Positions 15,124-24,717 of a DNA stretch of 30,518 nt are shown here, piece after piece. Position 1 is the stretch's first letter. Each line of letters opens with the position of its first letter. This stretch comes from JANXSS01 sp025356535 (GTDB lineage: Bacteria; Pseudomonadota; Gammaproteobacteria; Burkholderiales; Burkholderiaceae_D), in NCBI GenBank assembly GCA_043762325.1, contig JAYUMU010000048.1:1-30518 (forward strand), in the 5' to 3' direction. The notes under the pieces were generated by a model. It worked only from the letters and a program-made list of their open reading frames with translations, did no database searches and was not told the origin of the DNA. A program made the translations under genes and the position numbers.

Positions 15124-15984
15124 ATGAACGCATTGATGAAGGCAATCCGGCCGAGCGTGCGCAACCTGCGCATCTGGCAGCTGCTGGTGCTGGTGGTGCT
15201 GTTCGGCGCCTGGCACCTGCTGTCGCGCGATCCCCAGCTGGCCTTCTTTTTCGGCGAGCCGATCAAGGTGCTGGTGCGCGTCTGGCAATGGTTCACGCTC
15301 GGCAGCGGCAGCCTCGAAGTCGGCTTCGGCGACCATGTCCTGTTCACGCTGACGTTCCCGGCGGAGATCTATTCGCACCTGCTGGTGACGCTCACCGAAA
15401 CCCTGCTGGCATTCGTCATCGGCACCGCGCTCGGCCTGGGTGTCGGACTCTGGCTGGCCTTGTCGCCGCTTGCCTCGGCAATTCTCGACCCCTACATCAA
15501 GGCGGCCAACTCGATGCCGCGGGTGATCCTCGCGCCGATCTTTGCCATGTGGTTCGGCCTGGGGATCTGGTCGAAGGTGGCGCTGGCCGTGACATTGGTG
15601 TTCTTCATCGTCTTCTTCAATGTCTACCAGGGCGTCAAGGAAGTCAGCCCGGTGGTGCTGGCAAACGTGCGCATGCTGGGCGCCAACAGCCGCCAGCTGC
15701 TGCGCAACGTCTACCTGCCGTCGGCCACCTCCTGGGTGTTTTCCAGCCTGCATACCTCTGTCGGCCTGGCGTTCGTCGGCGCCATCGTCGGCGAATACCT
15801 GGGCTCGGCGCGCGGCGTGGGCTACCTGATCCTGCAGGCGGAAGGCACCTTCGACATCAACACGGTGTTTGCCGGCATCCTGGTTCTGACCGCATTTGCG
15901 CTGGTGCTCGACACGGCGGTCGGCTGGCTGGAAAAGCGGCTGATGAAGTGGCAGCCGAAAAGCGGCGTGACCGAGCAGATGTAA
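15124..15984 (+). CDS. ABC transporter permease, NitT/TauT type
   Basis: The 286-residue product is a polytopic inner-membrane permease with a first hydrophobic segment at about 18-35 (LLVLVVLFGAWHLL), further segments around 85-115 and 135-165 and two near the C-terminus. The EAA coupling region (MLGANSRQLLRNVYLPSA, roughly residues 180-200) precedes the GLAFVGAIVGEYLGS block typical of this family. A long loop after the first segment (about 45-80) is slightly longer than usual. ATG 15124 sits one base after the ATPase stop (TGAG-ATG arrangement). It is the last gene of the transporter operon and converges with the toxin gene 91 bases away. Confidence 0.93.
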   Translation: MNALMKAIRPSVRNLRIWQLLVLVVLFGAWHLLSRDPQLAFFFGEPIKVLVRVWQWFTLGSGSLEVGFGDHVLFTLTFPAEIYSHLLVTLTETLLAFVIGTALGLGVGLWLALSPLASAILDPYIKAANSMPRVILAPIFAMWFGLGIWSKVALAVTLVFFIVFFNVYQGVKEVSPVVLANVRMLGANSRQLLRNVYLPSATSWVFSSLHTSVGLAFVGAIVGEYLGSARGVGYLILQAEGTFDINTVFAGILVLTAFALVLDTAVGWLEKRLMKWQPKSGVTEQM

Positions 15985-16015
15985 AGCATCCCGAAAATTT
16001 TCCGGCGCCTCGGTT

Positions 16016-16063
16016 GCAGGACCGGCAGGAACGGACCAGTGACGTGCAGCAGGCCGATCCTGC
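16016..16063. terminator. Possible weak terminator structure between convergent permease and toxin genes
   Basis: GCAGGACCGGC (16016-16026) and GCCGATCCTGC (16053-16063) are complementary at 10 of 11 positions, around a 26-base loop. No long T-run follows on either strand, so this could be a Rho-dependent or weak intrinsic stop, or chance. Confidence 0.25.
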
Positions 16064-16075
16064 ATTTGCCATCGG

Positions 16076-16471
16076 TTACCAGATCGTTTTTACATGCGCA
16101 TAGTCACGAATCTTGTCGTCCTTGGTCACCAGCGCAACGGACAGTTTTCTTGCGGTAGCGACGATCATGCGGTCAGCAGGGTCCTTGTGAAAATCGCCGG
16201 GCAAGCGCACCGATTTCGTTGAGATTTCAACGTCTACCGGCCAAAACCGCAAGCCATCGATTTCAAGTACCGTTGCCAGCCAGCTTTCGACATCCATCGA
16301 CAGCACCAGTTTTTCACGCTCCACCAGCATGGCAATCTCCCAGGCGGAAATTGCGGAAACAATGATCTGGCCGCCGTCACGTTCCCCGTCGATCGCGGCT
16401 TTCGCCTTTTTGCTCAGCATTGCATCGCCATTGACCCACCAGACCAGCGTGTGCGTGTCGAGAACGATCAC
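16076..16471 (-). CDS. vapC: PIN-domain ribonuclease toxin (VapC-like)
   Basis: The 131-residue protein is a PIN-domain nuclease. It has the acidic set of the fold: D5 in VLDTHTLVWW, E45 in SAWEIAML, and D97/D100 in FHKDPADRMIVATA, with a further acidic pair in VTKDDKI. Such toxins cut tRNA, rRNA or mRNA when freed from their antitoxin. The start is a GTG at 16471 that overlaps the antitoxin stop by four bases (GTGA), a layout typical of translationally coupled toxin-antitoxin pairs; a longer open frame upstream is simply the antitoxin region in another frame. It is the second gene of a two-gene minus-strand unit placed between the ABC permease (convergent) and tal. Confidence 0.9.
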   Translation of the reverse strand: MIVLDTHTLVWWVNGDAMLSKKAKAAIDGERDGGQIIVSAISAWEIAMLVEREKLVLSMDVESWLATVLEIDGLRFWPVDVEISTKSVRLPGDFHKDPADRMIVATARKLSVALVTKDDKIRDYAHVKTIW

Positions 16472-16701
16472 CGCTCTGCCTCCCAAGCGACATCTACAGG
16501 GGAAAGCGGATCGTCGTAGCGCACGACCGACCCGCGCAGGATGCTCAGTGGATCGCGCTCCGTACTCCGATAGGGCCGAACCTCCAGCGCCGGCCTGCCA
16601 TGATCGGTTACAACCACGCTTTCTCCCGAAGCTTCGACGTGTCGAAAGAATTCGAGGGCCTTCGCCTTGAAGGCTGATTTCGAAACATGATTCTTGTCCA
16701 T
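16468..16701 (-). CDS. Phd/YefM-family antitoxin
   Basis: The 77-residue protein matches the Phd/YefM (prevent-host-death) antitoxins. The N-terminal DNA-binding part reads VSKSAFKAKALEFFRHVEASGESVV and then VTDHGRPALEVRPY, the usual signature. The C-terminal 30 residues, rich in Asp, Pro and Glu, would wrap the toxin. ATG 16701 has GGAGA 8 bases upstream on the minus strand. A perfect palindrome starts 9 bases before the start codon and overlaps this ribosome-binding region, which fits autorepression by the antitoxin or the toxin-antitoxin complex. The toxin gene overlaps its stop. A Phd-type antitoxin paired with a PIN toxin is a known combination. Confidence 0.9.
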   Translation of the reverse strand: MDKNHVSKSAFKAKALEFFRHVEASGESVVVTDHGRPALEVRPYRSTERDPLSILRGSVVRYDDPLSPVDVAWEAER

Positions 16702-16710
16702 CGTATATCT

Positions 16711-16730
16711 CCATGGTCACGTGACCATGG
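16711..16730 (-). promoter_or_regulatory. Operator palindrome of the toxin-antitoxin operon
   Basis: CCATGGTCACGTGACCATGG is a perfect 20-bp palindrome immediately upstream of the antitoxin start and just downstream of the predicted -10. The heptamer ATGGTCA recurs at 16727-16733, so three half-sites (two in one orientation, one inverted) are packed in 21 bases. Phd-type antitoxins bind such sites cooperatively. Confidence 0.8.
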
Positions 16731-16735
16731 TCATA

Positions 16736-16764
16736 ATAATATTCCAGGGTATCGACAGGGTCAA
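16736..16764 (-). promoter_or_regulatory. Sigma70-type promoter of the toxin-antitoxin operon
   Basis: On the minus strand TTGACC (16764-16759) and TATTAT (16741-16736) are separated by exactly 17 bases, each one mismatch from consensus. The predicted start of transcription falls in the operator palindrome, 30 or so bases before the antitoxin ATG. Confidence 0.75.
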
Positions 16765-16876
16765 GCGCTTGCAGTTGTGGGGCGGCGACCTGCCGTGGCC
16801 TGGCGGCGGTACGCGAAACATTTATGCGATCGAGGCGGCCGAGGTTATTTTTCTGCCGCGCGGACCCCCGGGTCGT

Positions 16877-17818
16877 TCAAGCCCCGATCAGCGCATCGAC
16901 CAGCCCGTCGAGCTTGATCGAATCGGCGCAGAACAGGCGAATGCCTTCGGCCAGTTTTTCGGTTGCCATCGCGTCGTCGTTAAGCGCGAGGCGGAACGCC
17001 TTTTCATCAAGCGTGAGTTTTTCCAGCGACGCGGCTTGCGCCGTGTCGGCGCTGAGCTTGCGCGTCATCGGCGCATTGGAATCGGCGAGCTTGCCCAGCA
17101 GTTCCGGGCTGATGGTGAGCAGATCGCAACCGGCCAGCTCGACGATCTGCGAGGTGTTGCGAAAGCTCGCGCCCATGACTTCGGTGGCATGGTCGAACTT
17201 GCGGTAATAGTCATAGATGCGGCGCACCGACTGCACGCCGGGGTCGTCGGCGCCGGTGTACTCGATGCCGGTGGATTTCTTGTACCAGTCGTAGATGCGG
17301 CCGACGAAGGGCGAGATCAGCTGGGCGCCGGCGTCGGCGCAGGCAACCGCCTGCGGCAGGGAAAAGAGCAGCGTCATGTTGCAGCGGATGCCTTCGCGCT
17401 GCAGCACTTCGGCGGCGCGGATGCCTTCCCAGGTCGAGGCGATCTTGATGAGGATGCGTTCGCGCGGCACGTCGGCGGCTTCATACAGGGCGATCAGGGC
17501 GCGGCCCTTGGCGATCGTGCCGGCGGTGTCGAAGGACAGGCGTGCGTCGGTCTCGGTGGAGACACGCCCCGGCACCAGTTTCAGTATCTCCATGCCGAAG
17601 GCCACCAGCAGCCGGTCGACCACCTGCGCCGTACCGAGCCGGGCATGGTCGCGTGCGGCCTTTTCCAGCAAATGGCGGTAGTCGTCCTTCTGCACGGCTT
17701 TCAAAATCAACGAGGGATTGGTGGTGGCGTCCTGCGGCGAATAGGCATGCATCGCCTGGAAGTCGCCGGTATCGGCGACGACGGTGGTGTACTGCTTTAG
17801 CTGGTCGAGCTGGTTCAT
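16877..17818 (-). CDS. tal: Transaldolase
   Basis: Transaldolase moves the dihydroxyacetone unit between sedoheptulose-7-phosphate and glyceraldehyde-3-phosphate in the non-oxidative pentose phosphate pathway. The 313-residue product is of the TalB type. It has DATTNPSLILKA near residue 30, the Schiff-base lysine K125 in LIKIASTWEG, NMTLLFSLPQAVACADAGA, and SPFVGRIYDWYKK. The ATG at 17818 has AAGGA 8 bases upstream. It lies 60 bases after zwf in the same direction and so is the distal gene of pgi-zwf-tal. No clear terminator follows before the toxin-antitoxin promoter 112 bases on. Confidence 0.96.
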   Translation of the reverse strand: MNQLDQLKQYTTVVADTGDFQAMHAYSPQDATTNPSLILKAVQKDDYRHLLEKAARDHARLGTAQVVDRLLVAFGMEILKLVPGRVSTETDARLSFDTAGTIAKGRALIALYEAADVPRERILIKIASTWEGIRAAEVLQREGIRCNMTLLFSLPQAVACADAGAQLISPFVGRIYDWYKKSTGIEYTGADDPGVQSVRRIYDYYRKFDHATEVMGASFRNTSQIVELAGCDLLTISPELLGKLADSNAPMTRKLSADTAQAASLEKLTLDEKAFRLALNDDAMATEKLAEGIRLFCADSIKLDGLVDALIGA

Positions 17819-17878
17819 GTAAAAATCCTTGGAGATGTCGAAAGCGTTGCGCGAATCTGCAGGCGTGTCGGCCGGCGT

Positions 17879-19351
17879 TCAGACTTCCGGCAGGGCTTCC
17901 TCGCGCCACTGCAGGCCATCGCGGCCGATCAGTGCGCTCGCTGCCGCCGGTCCCCAGCTGCCGGCGGTGTAGGGTATCGGTTCGTTGTCTTCATGTTCCC
18001 AGAAGTCGAGGATCGGCTCGACCCATTCCCAGGCCGCTTCCAGTTCGTCGCTGCGCATGAAGAGCGTGAGCTGGTTGCGCAGCACATCGAGCAGCAGCCG
18101 CTCGTAGGCATCCATGCGCGGCGTCTTGAAGGTTTCGCGGAAATCGAGTTCGAGCTCGACCGGTTTCAAGCGCATGCCGTCGCCGGGCGTCTTTGCCATC
18201 AGGTTCAGGTGCAGGCCTTCGTCGGGCTGCAGGCGGATCACAAGGCAGTTCGGCTGGAAGCTGCCGGTCGGCTGGGCGAAGATCGAATGCGGTATCGGCT
18301 TGAAGCGCACCACGATCTCGGCCAGCTGGTCGGCCATGCGCTTGCCGGTGCGCAGATAGAACGGCACGCCGGCCCAGCGCCAGGTGTCGATCTCGGCACG
18401 CACCGCCACATACGTTTCGGTGCGCGAGGCCGGATTGGCGTCGGGCTCCTTGCGGTAGGCAGGCACGGGGGCGCCGCCGACATGGCCGGCGCGGTACTGG
18501 CCGCGGATGACATTCTGCGCCAGCGTGGTGTGAGTGAAGCGCTTCAGGGATTTGAGCACCTTGAGCTTTTCGTCGCGCACCGCGTCGGGCGTCACCGTCA
18601 GCGGCGGCTCCATGGCGACGATGCACAGCAGCTGCAGCAGGTGGTTCTGCAGCATGTCGCGCAGGGCGCCGGAGTTTTCGTAATAGCCCATGCGGTTGCC
18701 AACGCCAATTTCCTCGGCGATCGTGATCTGCACGTCGGAGATCCATTCGCGCCGCCAGAGCGGCTCGAACAGCACATTGCCAAAGCGTAGCGCCAGCAGG
18801 TTCTGCACGCCTTCCTTGCCCAGATAATGGTCGATGCGAAAGATCTGCGACTCGGCAAAGACTTCGCCGACATCCTTGTTGATCTGCTTGGCGCTGGCCA
18901 GGTCGCGTCCGAGCGGCTTTTCCAGCACCACGCGCGACTGGTCGTTCGCCAGACCGGCGGCGGCGAGATTCTGGCAGATATGGGCGAACAGGCCGGGTGG
19001 CGTGGCCAGGTAGAACACGCGTGTCAGACCCGGATCGCGCCGCATGACGGCAGTCAGCGCCGGATAGGTTGCCAGGTCGTCCGCATCGAGGGCCACATAC
19101 GTGATCCGGTTGCAGAAGCTCGCCCAGAGCGCGGCGTCGAAATTGGCCTCCGGTATGTGCGGTCGCGCCGTCTCGTTGACGGCGTCGAGAAACTGCGCGG
19201 TGCTCGATTCATGCCGGCCGACGCAGATCAGGCGCGCGGAGGCCGGCAGGTCCTTGGCGCGGTCGCGGGCGTAGAGGGCCGGCAGCAGCTTGCGCATGGC
19301 GAGGTCGCCACCGCCGCCAAACAGCACGAGGTCAAAGTCGGATAGGGCCAT
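17879..19351 (-). CDS. zwf: Glucose-6-phosphate 1-dehydrogenase
   Basis: Zwf oxidises glucose-6-phosphate to 6-phosphogluconolactone with NADP or NAD, feeding the pentose phosphate and Entner-Doudoroff routes. The 490-residue length is normal. The N-terminus has the dinucleotide-binding loop FGGGGDLAMRKLLPALY (about 11-27), then EKPLGRDL (144-151) and the active-site RIDHYLGKE (172-180) with its histidine and lysine. The ATG at 19351 follows the pgi stop by only 15 bases; a GAAGGAA Shine-Dalgarno lies across that stop. The gene is the middle member of pgi-zwf-tal. A pgl gene for lactone hydrolysis, often found next to zwf, is absent here. Confidence 0.97.
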   Translation of the reverse strand: MALSDFDLVLFGGGGDLAMRKLLPALYARDRAKDLPASARLICVGRHESSTAQFLDAVNETARPHIPEANFDAALWASFCNRITYVALDADDLATYPALTAVMRRDPGLTRVFYLATPPGLFAHICQNLAAAGLANDQSRVVLEKPLGRDLASAKQINKDVGEVFAESQIFRIDHYLGKEGVQNLLALRFGNVLFEPLWRREWISDVQITIAEEIGVGNRMGYYENSGALRDMLQNHLLQLLCIVAMEPPLTVTPDAVRDEKLKVLKSLKRFTHTTLAQNVIRGQYRAGHVGGAPVPAYRKEPDANPASRTETYVAVRAEIDTWRWAGVPFYLRTGKRMADQLAEIVVRFKPIPHSIFAQPTGSFQPNCLVIRLQPDEGLHLNLMAKTPGDGMRLKPVELELDFRETFKTPRMDAYERLLLDVLRNQLTLFMRSDELEAAWEWVEPILDFWEHEDNEPIPYTAGSWGPAAASALIGRDGLQWREEALPEV

Positions 19352-19366
19352 GGTGTCGGATTTCCT

Positions 19367-21037
19367 TCAGGGCGGATCGGTGGCGTCGGCGGGTGCTGCA
19401 CTGGCCCTGGCGCGGGCGACCAGGCCGGCAGTCGAACAATCCTGCCCGGCTGCCGCCGGCTCGGCGGTGGCACGCAGCGCCGCCTCGACATCCTTTGCCA
19501 GTGCCTTGCCGAGTTCGACGCCCCATTGATCGAAACTGTTGATGCCCCAGACGACGCCCTGCACGAACACCTTGTGCTCGTAAAGCGCGATCAGGGCGCC
19601 GAGCGCATGGGGCGTCATTTCCGGCAAAAGAATGGTGTTGCTGGGCCGGTTGCCGTCGAACGCGCGATGCGGCGCCAGGGCGGCGATCCGGTCGGCCGCC
19701 ATGCCCTGCGCACGCAGTTCGTCGGCCACTTCCCCGGCGGTCCTGCCGCGCATGAGCGCTGCCGACTGCGCGAAGCAGTTCGCCAGCAACGCCTTATGAT
19801 GCGCGCCGAGCTGTTTCGGTTCCTGCAATACGGTAATGAAATCCACCGGCACCAGTTCCGTTCCCTGGTGCAGCAGCTGGAAATACGCATGCTGACCGTT
19901 GGTGCCGACGTCGCCCCAGATCACCGGCGCCGTCGCCAGCGTGACCGTGCTGCCGTCGAGCGCCACATGCTTGCCGTTGCTTTCCATGTCGAGCTGCTGC
20001 AGGTAGCCGGGCAGGTATTGCAGGTCCTGCCAGTAGGGCGCAATCGACAGCGTGCTGCAGCCGAACAGGTTGCGGTACCAGATGCCGAGCAGCGCCAGCA
20101 GCACCGGCATGTTCGCCTCCAGGGGCGCCGTGCGAAAGTGCGTGTCCATCGCATGCGCGCCGGCCAGGAACTGCCCGAAGCCGTCCGCGCCGATGGCCAG
20201 CATGACCGGCAGGCCGACCGCCGACCAGACCGAATAGCGCCCGCCGACCCAGTCCCAGAAGCCGAACATGTTGGCCGCGTCGATGCCGAACGCGGTGACG
20301 GCCTCGCGGTTGGTCGACACCGCGACGAAATGGCGCGCAATCGCCGCCGCGCCGCAATGGCCGACCAGCCAGGCGCGTGCCGACTGCGCATTCATCATGG
20401 TCTCGGCGGTGCTGAAGGTCTTGGAGGCGACGATGAAAAGCGTGGTGTGCGGATCGAGTCGGGGCAGCAGGGCGTCGAGTTCGCTTGCGTCGACGTTGGA
20501 AATGAAGTGGAAGTCGAGTCCGGGATGGCGCTGCTTGCGCAGCGCGTGGCAGGCCATCTTCGGCCCCAGGAACGAGCCGCCGATGCCGATGTTGACGACG
20601 GATGTCAGCGCCTTGCCGCTCGCGCCAAGCCAGGCACCACGGCGAACCCGGTCGCTGAAGTCGCGCATGCGCATCAGCACCGCCTGCACCTGCGCGCCGA
20701 CTTCGCTGCCATCGGCGCCGCCGGCGTGCGGCGCGCGCAGCGCCACGTGCAGCACGGCGCGTTCCTCAGTGGTGTTGATCTTCTCGCCGGCGAACATGCG
20801 CTCGCGCTGCGCTCCGACACCACGCTCGCGCGCCAGTGCGCACAGCAGCGTGATCGTTTCATCGACAATCCGGTTCTTCGAATAATCCAGGAACAGGCCG
20901 GCGGCGTCGAGCGAGAGGCGGGAAAAACGGGCCGGATCGTCGGCAAAGAGCGAGCGCATCTGCCGGCCGGCGATGGCCCGGTGATGCAACTGCAGGGCGT
21001 GGAAGGCTAGGCAGTCTTGCAGGGAAGGTTGGTGCAT
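19367..21037 (-). CDS. pgi: Glucose-6-phosphate isomerase
   Basis: Pgi interconverts glucose-6-phosphate and fructose-6-phosphate. The 556-residue product shows the phosphosugar-binding NIGIGGSFLGPKM (149-161), SKTFSTAETM (205-214), the catalytic glutamate E352 in QLDMESNGK, H383 in TNGQHAYFQLLHQG and the C-terminal signature GINSFDQWGVELGK with the catalytic lysine. ATG 21037 gives the normal N-terminus; an upstream frame to 21133 is Arg-rich and unlikely. No strong ribosome-binding site is visible. It is the first gene of pgi-zwf-tal, divergent from edd-eda. In organisms using the Entner-Doudoroff route it recycles fructose-6-phosphate back to glucose-6-phosphate; whether phosphofructokinase is present cannot be seen here. 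Confidence 0.97.
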   Translation of the reverse strand: MHQPSLQDCLAFHALQLHHRAIAGRQMRSLFADDPARFSRLSLDAAGLFLDYSKNRIVDETITLLCALARERGVGAQRERMFAGEKINTTEERAVLHVALRAPHAGGADGSEVGAQVQAVLMRMRDFSDRVRRGAWLGASGKALTSVVNIGIGGSFLGPKMACHALRKQRHPGLDFHFISNVDASELDALLPRLDPHTTLFIVASKTFSTAETMMNAQSARAWLVGHCGAAAIARHFVAVSTNREAVTAFGIDAANMFGFWDWVGGRYSVWSAVGLPVMLAIGADGFGQFLAGAHAMDTHFRTAPLEANMPVLLALLGIWYRNLFGCSTLSIAPYWQDLQYLPGYLQQLDMESNGKHVALDGSTVTLATAPVIWGDVGTNGQHAYFQLLHQGTELVPVDFITVLQEPKQLGAHHKALLANCFAQSAALMRGRTAGEVADELRAQGMAADRIAALAPHRAFDGNRPSNTILLPEMTPHALGALIALYEHKVFVQGVVWGINSFDQWGVELGKALAKDVEAALRATAEPAAAGQDCSTAGLVARARASAAPADATDPP

Positions 21038-21210
21038 GCGTTGTCGCAGGTAGTTTGAGTTGTGTTCTGGCGGGCGGTTCGATATCGTTGCCGCGTCGTC
21101 GTCGATCCGTTTGCAGCGGCACCGTCTGCGCACCTGTCACGCGCCTGTCGGTAAGGCACGCATCGATCGATGCCGCGCAGTGCAGGCGGCCCGCGCCATC
21201 GGACTATACC

Positions 21211-21229
21211 TGAAAAGACGCTATTTTCA
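21211..21229. promoter_or_regulatory. Operator-like inverted repeat in the pgi/edd control region
   Basis: TGAAAA (21211-21216) and TTTTCA (21224-21229) form a perfect 6-bp inverted repeat with a 7-base centre. It ends two bases from the putative pgi -10 (TATAGT), within the spacer region, a place suited for repression. It does not match the usual HexR consensus, so the cognate regulator is unknown. Confidence 0.4.
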
Positions 21230-21364
21230 TCCGGCCAAGCCACCTGCGGCATTTCATTTCATGTCACCTTGCCTGCGTGGTAAGGTCGCTTTCGCACCAA
21301 CCGCCGGCAAGCCGGAGCGCCCTCGGGAGGCGACGCTCTGCGGTAGAATTTCACCAACGCTTCA

Positions 21365-21382
21365 CCGGTCTGCCCGGACCGG
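21365..21382 (+). other. Hairpin in the edd leader
   Basis: CCGGTC (21365-21370) and GACCGG (21377-21382) can form a perfect 6-bp GC-rich stem with a 6-base loop, 14 bases before the AAGGA ribosome-binding site of edd and after the putative -10. No T-run follows, so it is not a terminator. Confidence 0.4.
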
Positions 21383-21408
21383 CTGCATATATTGCAAAGG
21401 ATGCAAAC

Positions 21409-23261
<1,853 letters not shown>

Positions 23262-23265
<4 letters not shown>

Positions 23266-23915
23266 CCGACCAACACGACACAGGCAACGCACTGCTCGAC
23301 ATCATGTTCGCCTCGCCGGTGATTCCGGTGATCGCCATCGAGGAACTGGCGCATGCCGTGCCGCTGGCGCAGGCGCTGGTGGCCGGCGGCATCCGGGTGC
23401 TCGAAGTCACGCTGCGCACCGCGCACGGCCTGGCAGCGATCCGCGCCATCATCGCTGCCGTGCCGAATGCGATCGTCGGCGTCGGCACCCTGACGCGACC
23501 GGAAGAATTTGCCGCCGCGCGCGACGCCGGTGCGGTGTTCGGCGTCTCGCCGGGCCTCACGCCCGAGCTGATCAAGGCGGCACGCACAAGCGGCCTGCCG
23601 CTGCTGCCGGGCGTGATGACGCCTTCCGAAGTGATGACGGCGCGCGCTGCGGGTTTCCGGCAACTTAAGCTGTTTCCGGCAGTGCCGGCCGGCGGCATCG
23701 GCATGTTGAATGCAATCGCCGGGCCGCTGCCGGATGTCATGTTCTGTCCCACCGGCGGCATTTCAGAGGCCACCGCGCCGGGCTTTCTGGCGTGCGCCAA
23801 TGTGGCTTGCGTCGGCGGCTCCTGGCTCACACCCGGGGATGCGGTCAAGGCGGGCGACTGGGCGCGCATCACGGCGCTGGCTGCCGCGGCGAGTGCCTGG
23901 CGCAAGGTGCATTAA
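23262..23915 (+). CDS. eda: KDPG/KHG aldolase (2-dehydro-3-deoxy-6-phosphogluconate aldolase)
   Basis: Eda cleaves KDPG to pyruvate and glyceraldehyde-3-phosphate, the second Entner-Doudoroff step. The 217-residue product has the catalytic glutamate E48 in RVLEVTLRT, VGVGTLT, GVSPGLTPEL, LLPGVMTPSEV and the Schiff-base lysine K136 in FRQLKLFPA, then CPTGGI and the C-terminal CVGGSWLTP. ATG 23262 overlaps the edd stop (ATGA) and has a strong GGAGG at 23250-23254, 7 bases upstream, so edd and eda are one operon. The 121 bases that follow hold a poly-A stretch and a putative rpiA -10, but no clear terminator hairpin with a T-run. Confidence 0.97.
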
Positions 23916-24000
23916 AAAAACCGCTCTGTTCGTCTGCCGATGCAGCCGTGGCCGGGGGCCTGAGCCGGCGCCGGGACGGCGGGAATGCCGGCATATCCGT

Positions 24001-24006
24001 TAGAAT
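24001..24006 (+). promoter_or_regulatory. Putative -10 element upstream of rpiA
   Basis: TAGAAT in the context CGTTAGAATGC lies 30 bases before the rpiA start. It resembles the -10-like elements before ffs, dnaX and edd. No -35 match is obvious. Confidence 0.35.
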
Positions 24007-24036
24007 GCACGCACCCGAATTCTGCAGGCACCGCAC

Positions 24037-24708
24037 ATGACACAGGACGAACTGAAACAGGCAGTCGCGCATGCCGCCCTCGATTACGTCGTCGAAGGCG
24101 AAATCGTCGGTGTAGGCACCGGCTCGACCGCCAACTTCTTCATCGATGCGCTGGCCGCCATCAAGGACCGCATTCGCGGCGCCGTCGCCTCCTCCGAGGC
24201 AACCGCTGCCCGCCTGCGCAGTCACGGCATTGCCGTATTCGATCTCAACGACATCGACACCATGCCGGTCTATGTCGACGGCGCCGATGAAATCACGGCG
24301 CAGGGGGCGATGATCAAGGGCGGCGGCGCGGCACTGACGCGCGAGAAGATCGTCGCATCGGTGGCCGAGCGTTTCGTCTGCATTGCCGACGGCTCGAAAC
24401 TGGTGACGCGCCTGGGCGCCTTTCCCTTGCCGATCGAAGTCATACCGATGGGCCATGCCGTCGTGGCGCGCAGGCTTGCCGCGCTTGGCGGCACGCCGCG
24501 CCTGCGCATGAAGGACGGTGCGCCGCTGATCACCGACAACGGTTGCATGATCATCGACCTGTTCGGCCTGCAGATCGCCGAGCCGGCACTGCTGGAGCAG
24601 CAGATCAACGACATCGTCGGCGTGGTCACCAACGGCCTGTTTGCCCGCCATGGCGCCAACGTCTGCCTGCTGGGCACCGCCGAGGGTGTCAGGACGCTGA
24701 CGTTCTGA
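24037..24708 (+). CDS. rpiA: Ribose-5-phosphate isomerase A
   Basis: RpiA interconverts ribulose-5-phosphate and ribose-5-phosphate. The 223-residue product matches the family length. It shows the phosphate-binding VGVGTGSTANFFID (24-37), SSEATAARL (52-60), the acidic DGADEI (81-86) and KGGGAALTREKIVA (94-107) with the catalytic glutamate E103, and the C-terminal VVTNGLFARHGANVCLLG. The ATG at 24037 gives the standard MTQDELKQAV N-terminus; no strong ribosome-binding site is seen. It follows eda in the same direction but with 121 bases and its own putative promoter. It converges with yggX, with only nine bases between the two stop codons. Confidence 0.97.
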   Translation: MTQDELKQAVAHAALDYVVEGEIVGVGTGSTANFFIDALAAIKDRIRGAVASSEATAARLRSHGIAVFDLNDIDTMPVYVDGADEITAQGAMIKGGGAALTREKIVASVAERFVCIADGSKLVTRLGAFPLPIEVIPMGHAVVARRLAALGGTPRLRMKDGAPLITDNGCMIIDLFGLQIAEPALLEQQINDIVGVVTNGLFARHGANVCLLGTAEGVRTLTF

Positions 24709-24717
24709 CGACTTGAA

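Larger units (their letters stand above)
21038..21408. promoter_or_regulatory. Shared divergent control region of pgi-zwf-tal and edd-eda
   Basis: This 371-base region has no gene. It must hold promoters in both directions. Visible elements are a minus-strand -10 TATAGT (21208-21203) directed to pgi, an inverted repeat directly upstream of it, a plus-strand -10-like TAGAAT (21344-21349) directed to edd, and a leader hairpin before the edd ribosome-binding site. The pgi leader would be about 160 bases. Confidence 0.5.

Noticed and set aside
13194..15347. Long minus-strand open frame opposite the ABC transporter genes
   Set aside because: The plus-strand genes have full ABC motifs, tight operon spacing and ribosome-binding sites; the antisense frame is His/Arg/Gln-rich as expected from reading GC-rich codons backwards.
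15993..16004. GAAAATTTTC palindrome after the permease as a terminator
   Set aside because: The stem would be only A-T and without a closing GC arm and T-run; too weak to support a call.
16471..16720. Upstream extension of the PIN toxin frame
   Set aside because: This part overlaps the antitoxin in another frame and is Arg/Gly-rich without the PIN fold; GTG 16471 gives the normal N-terminus.
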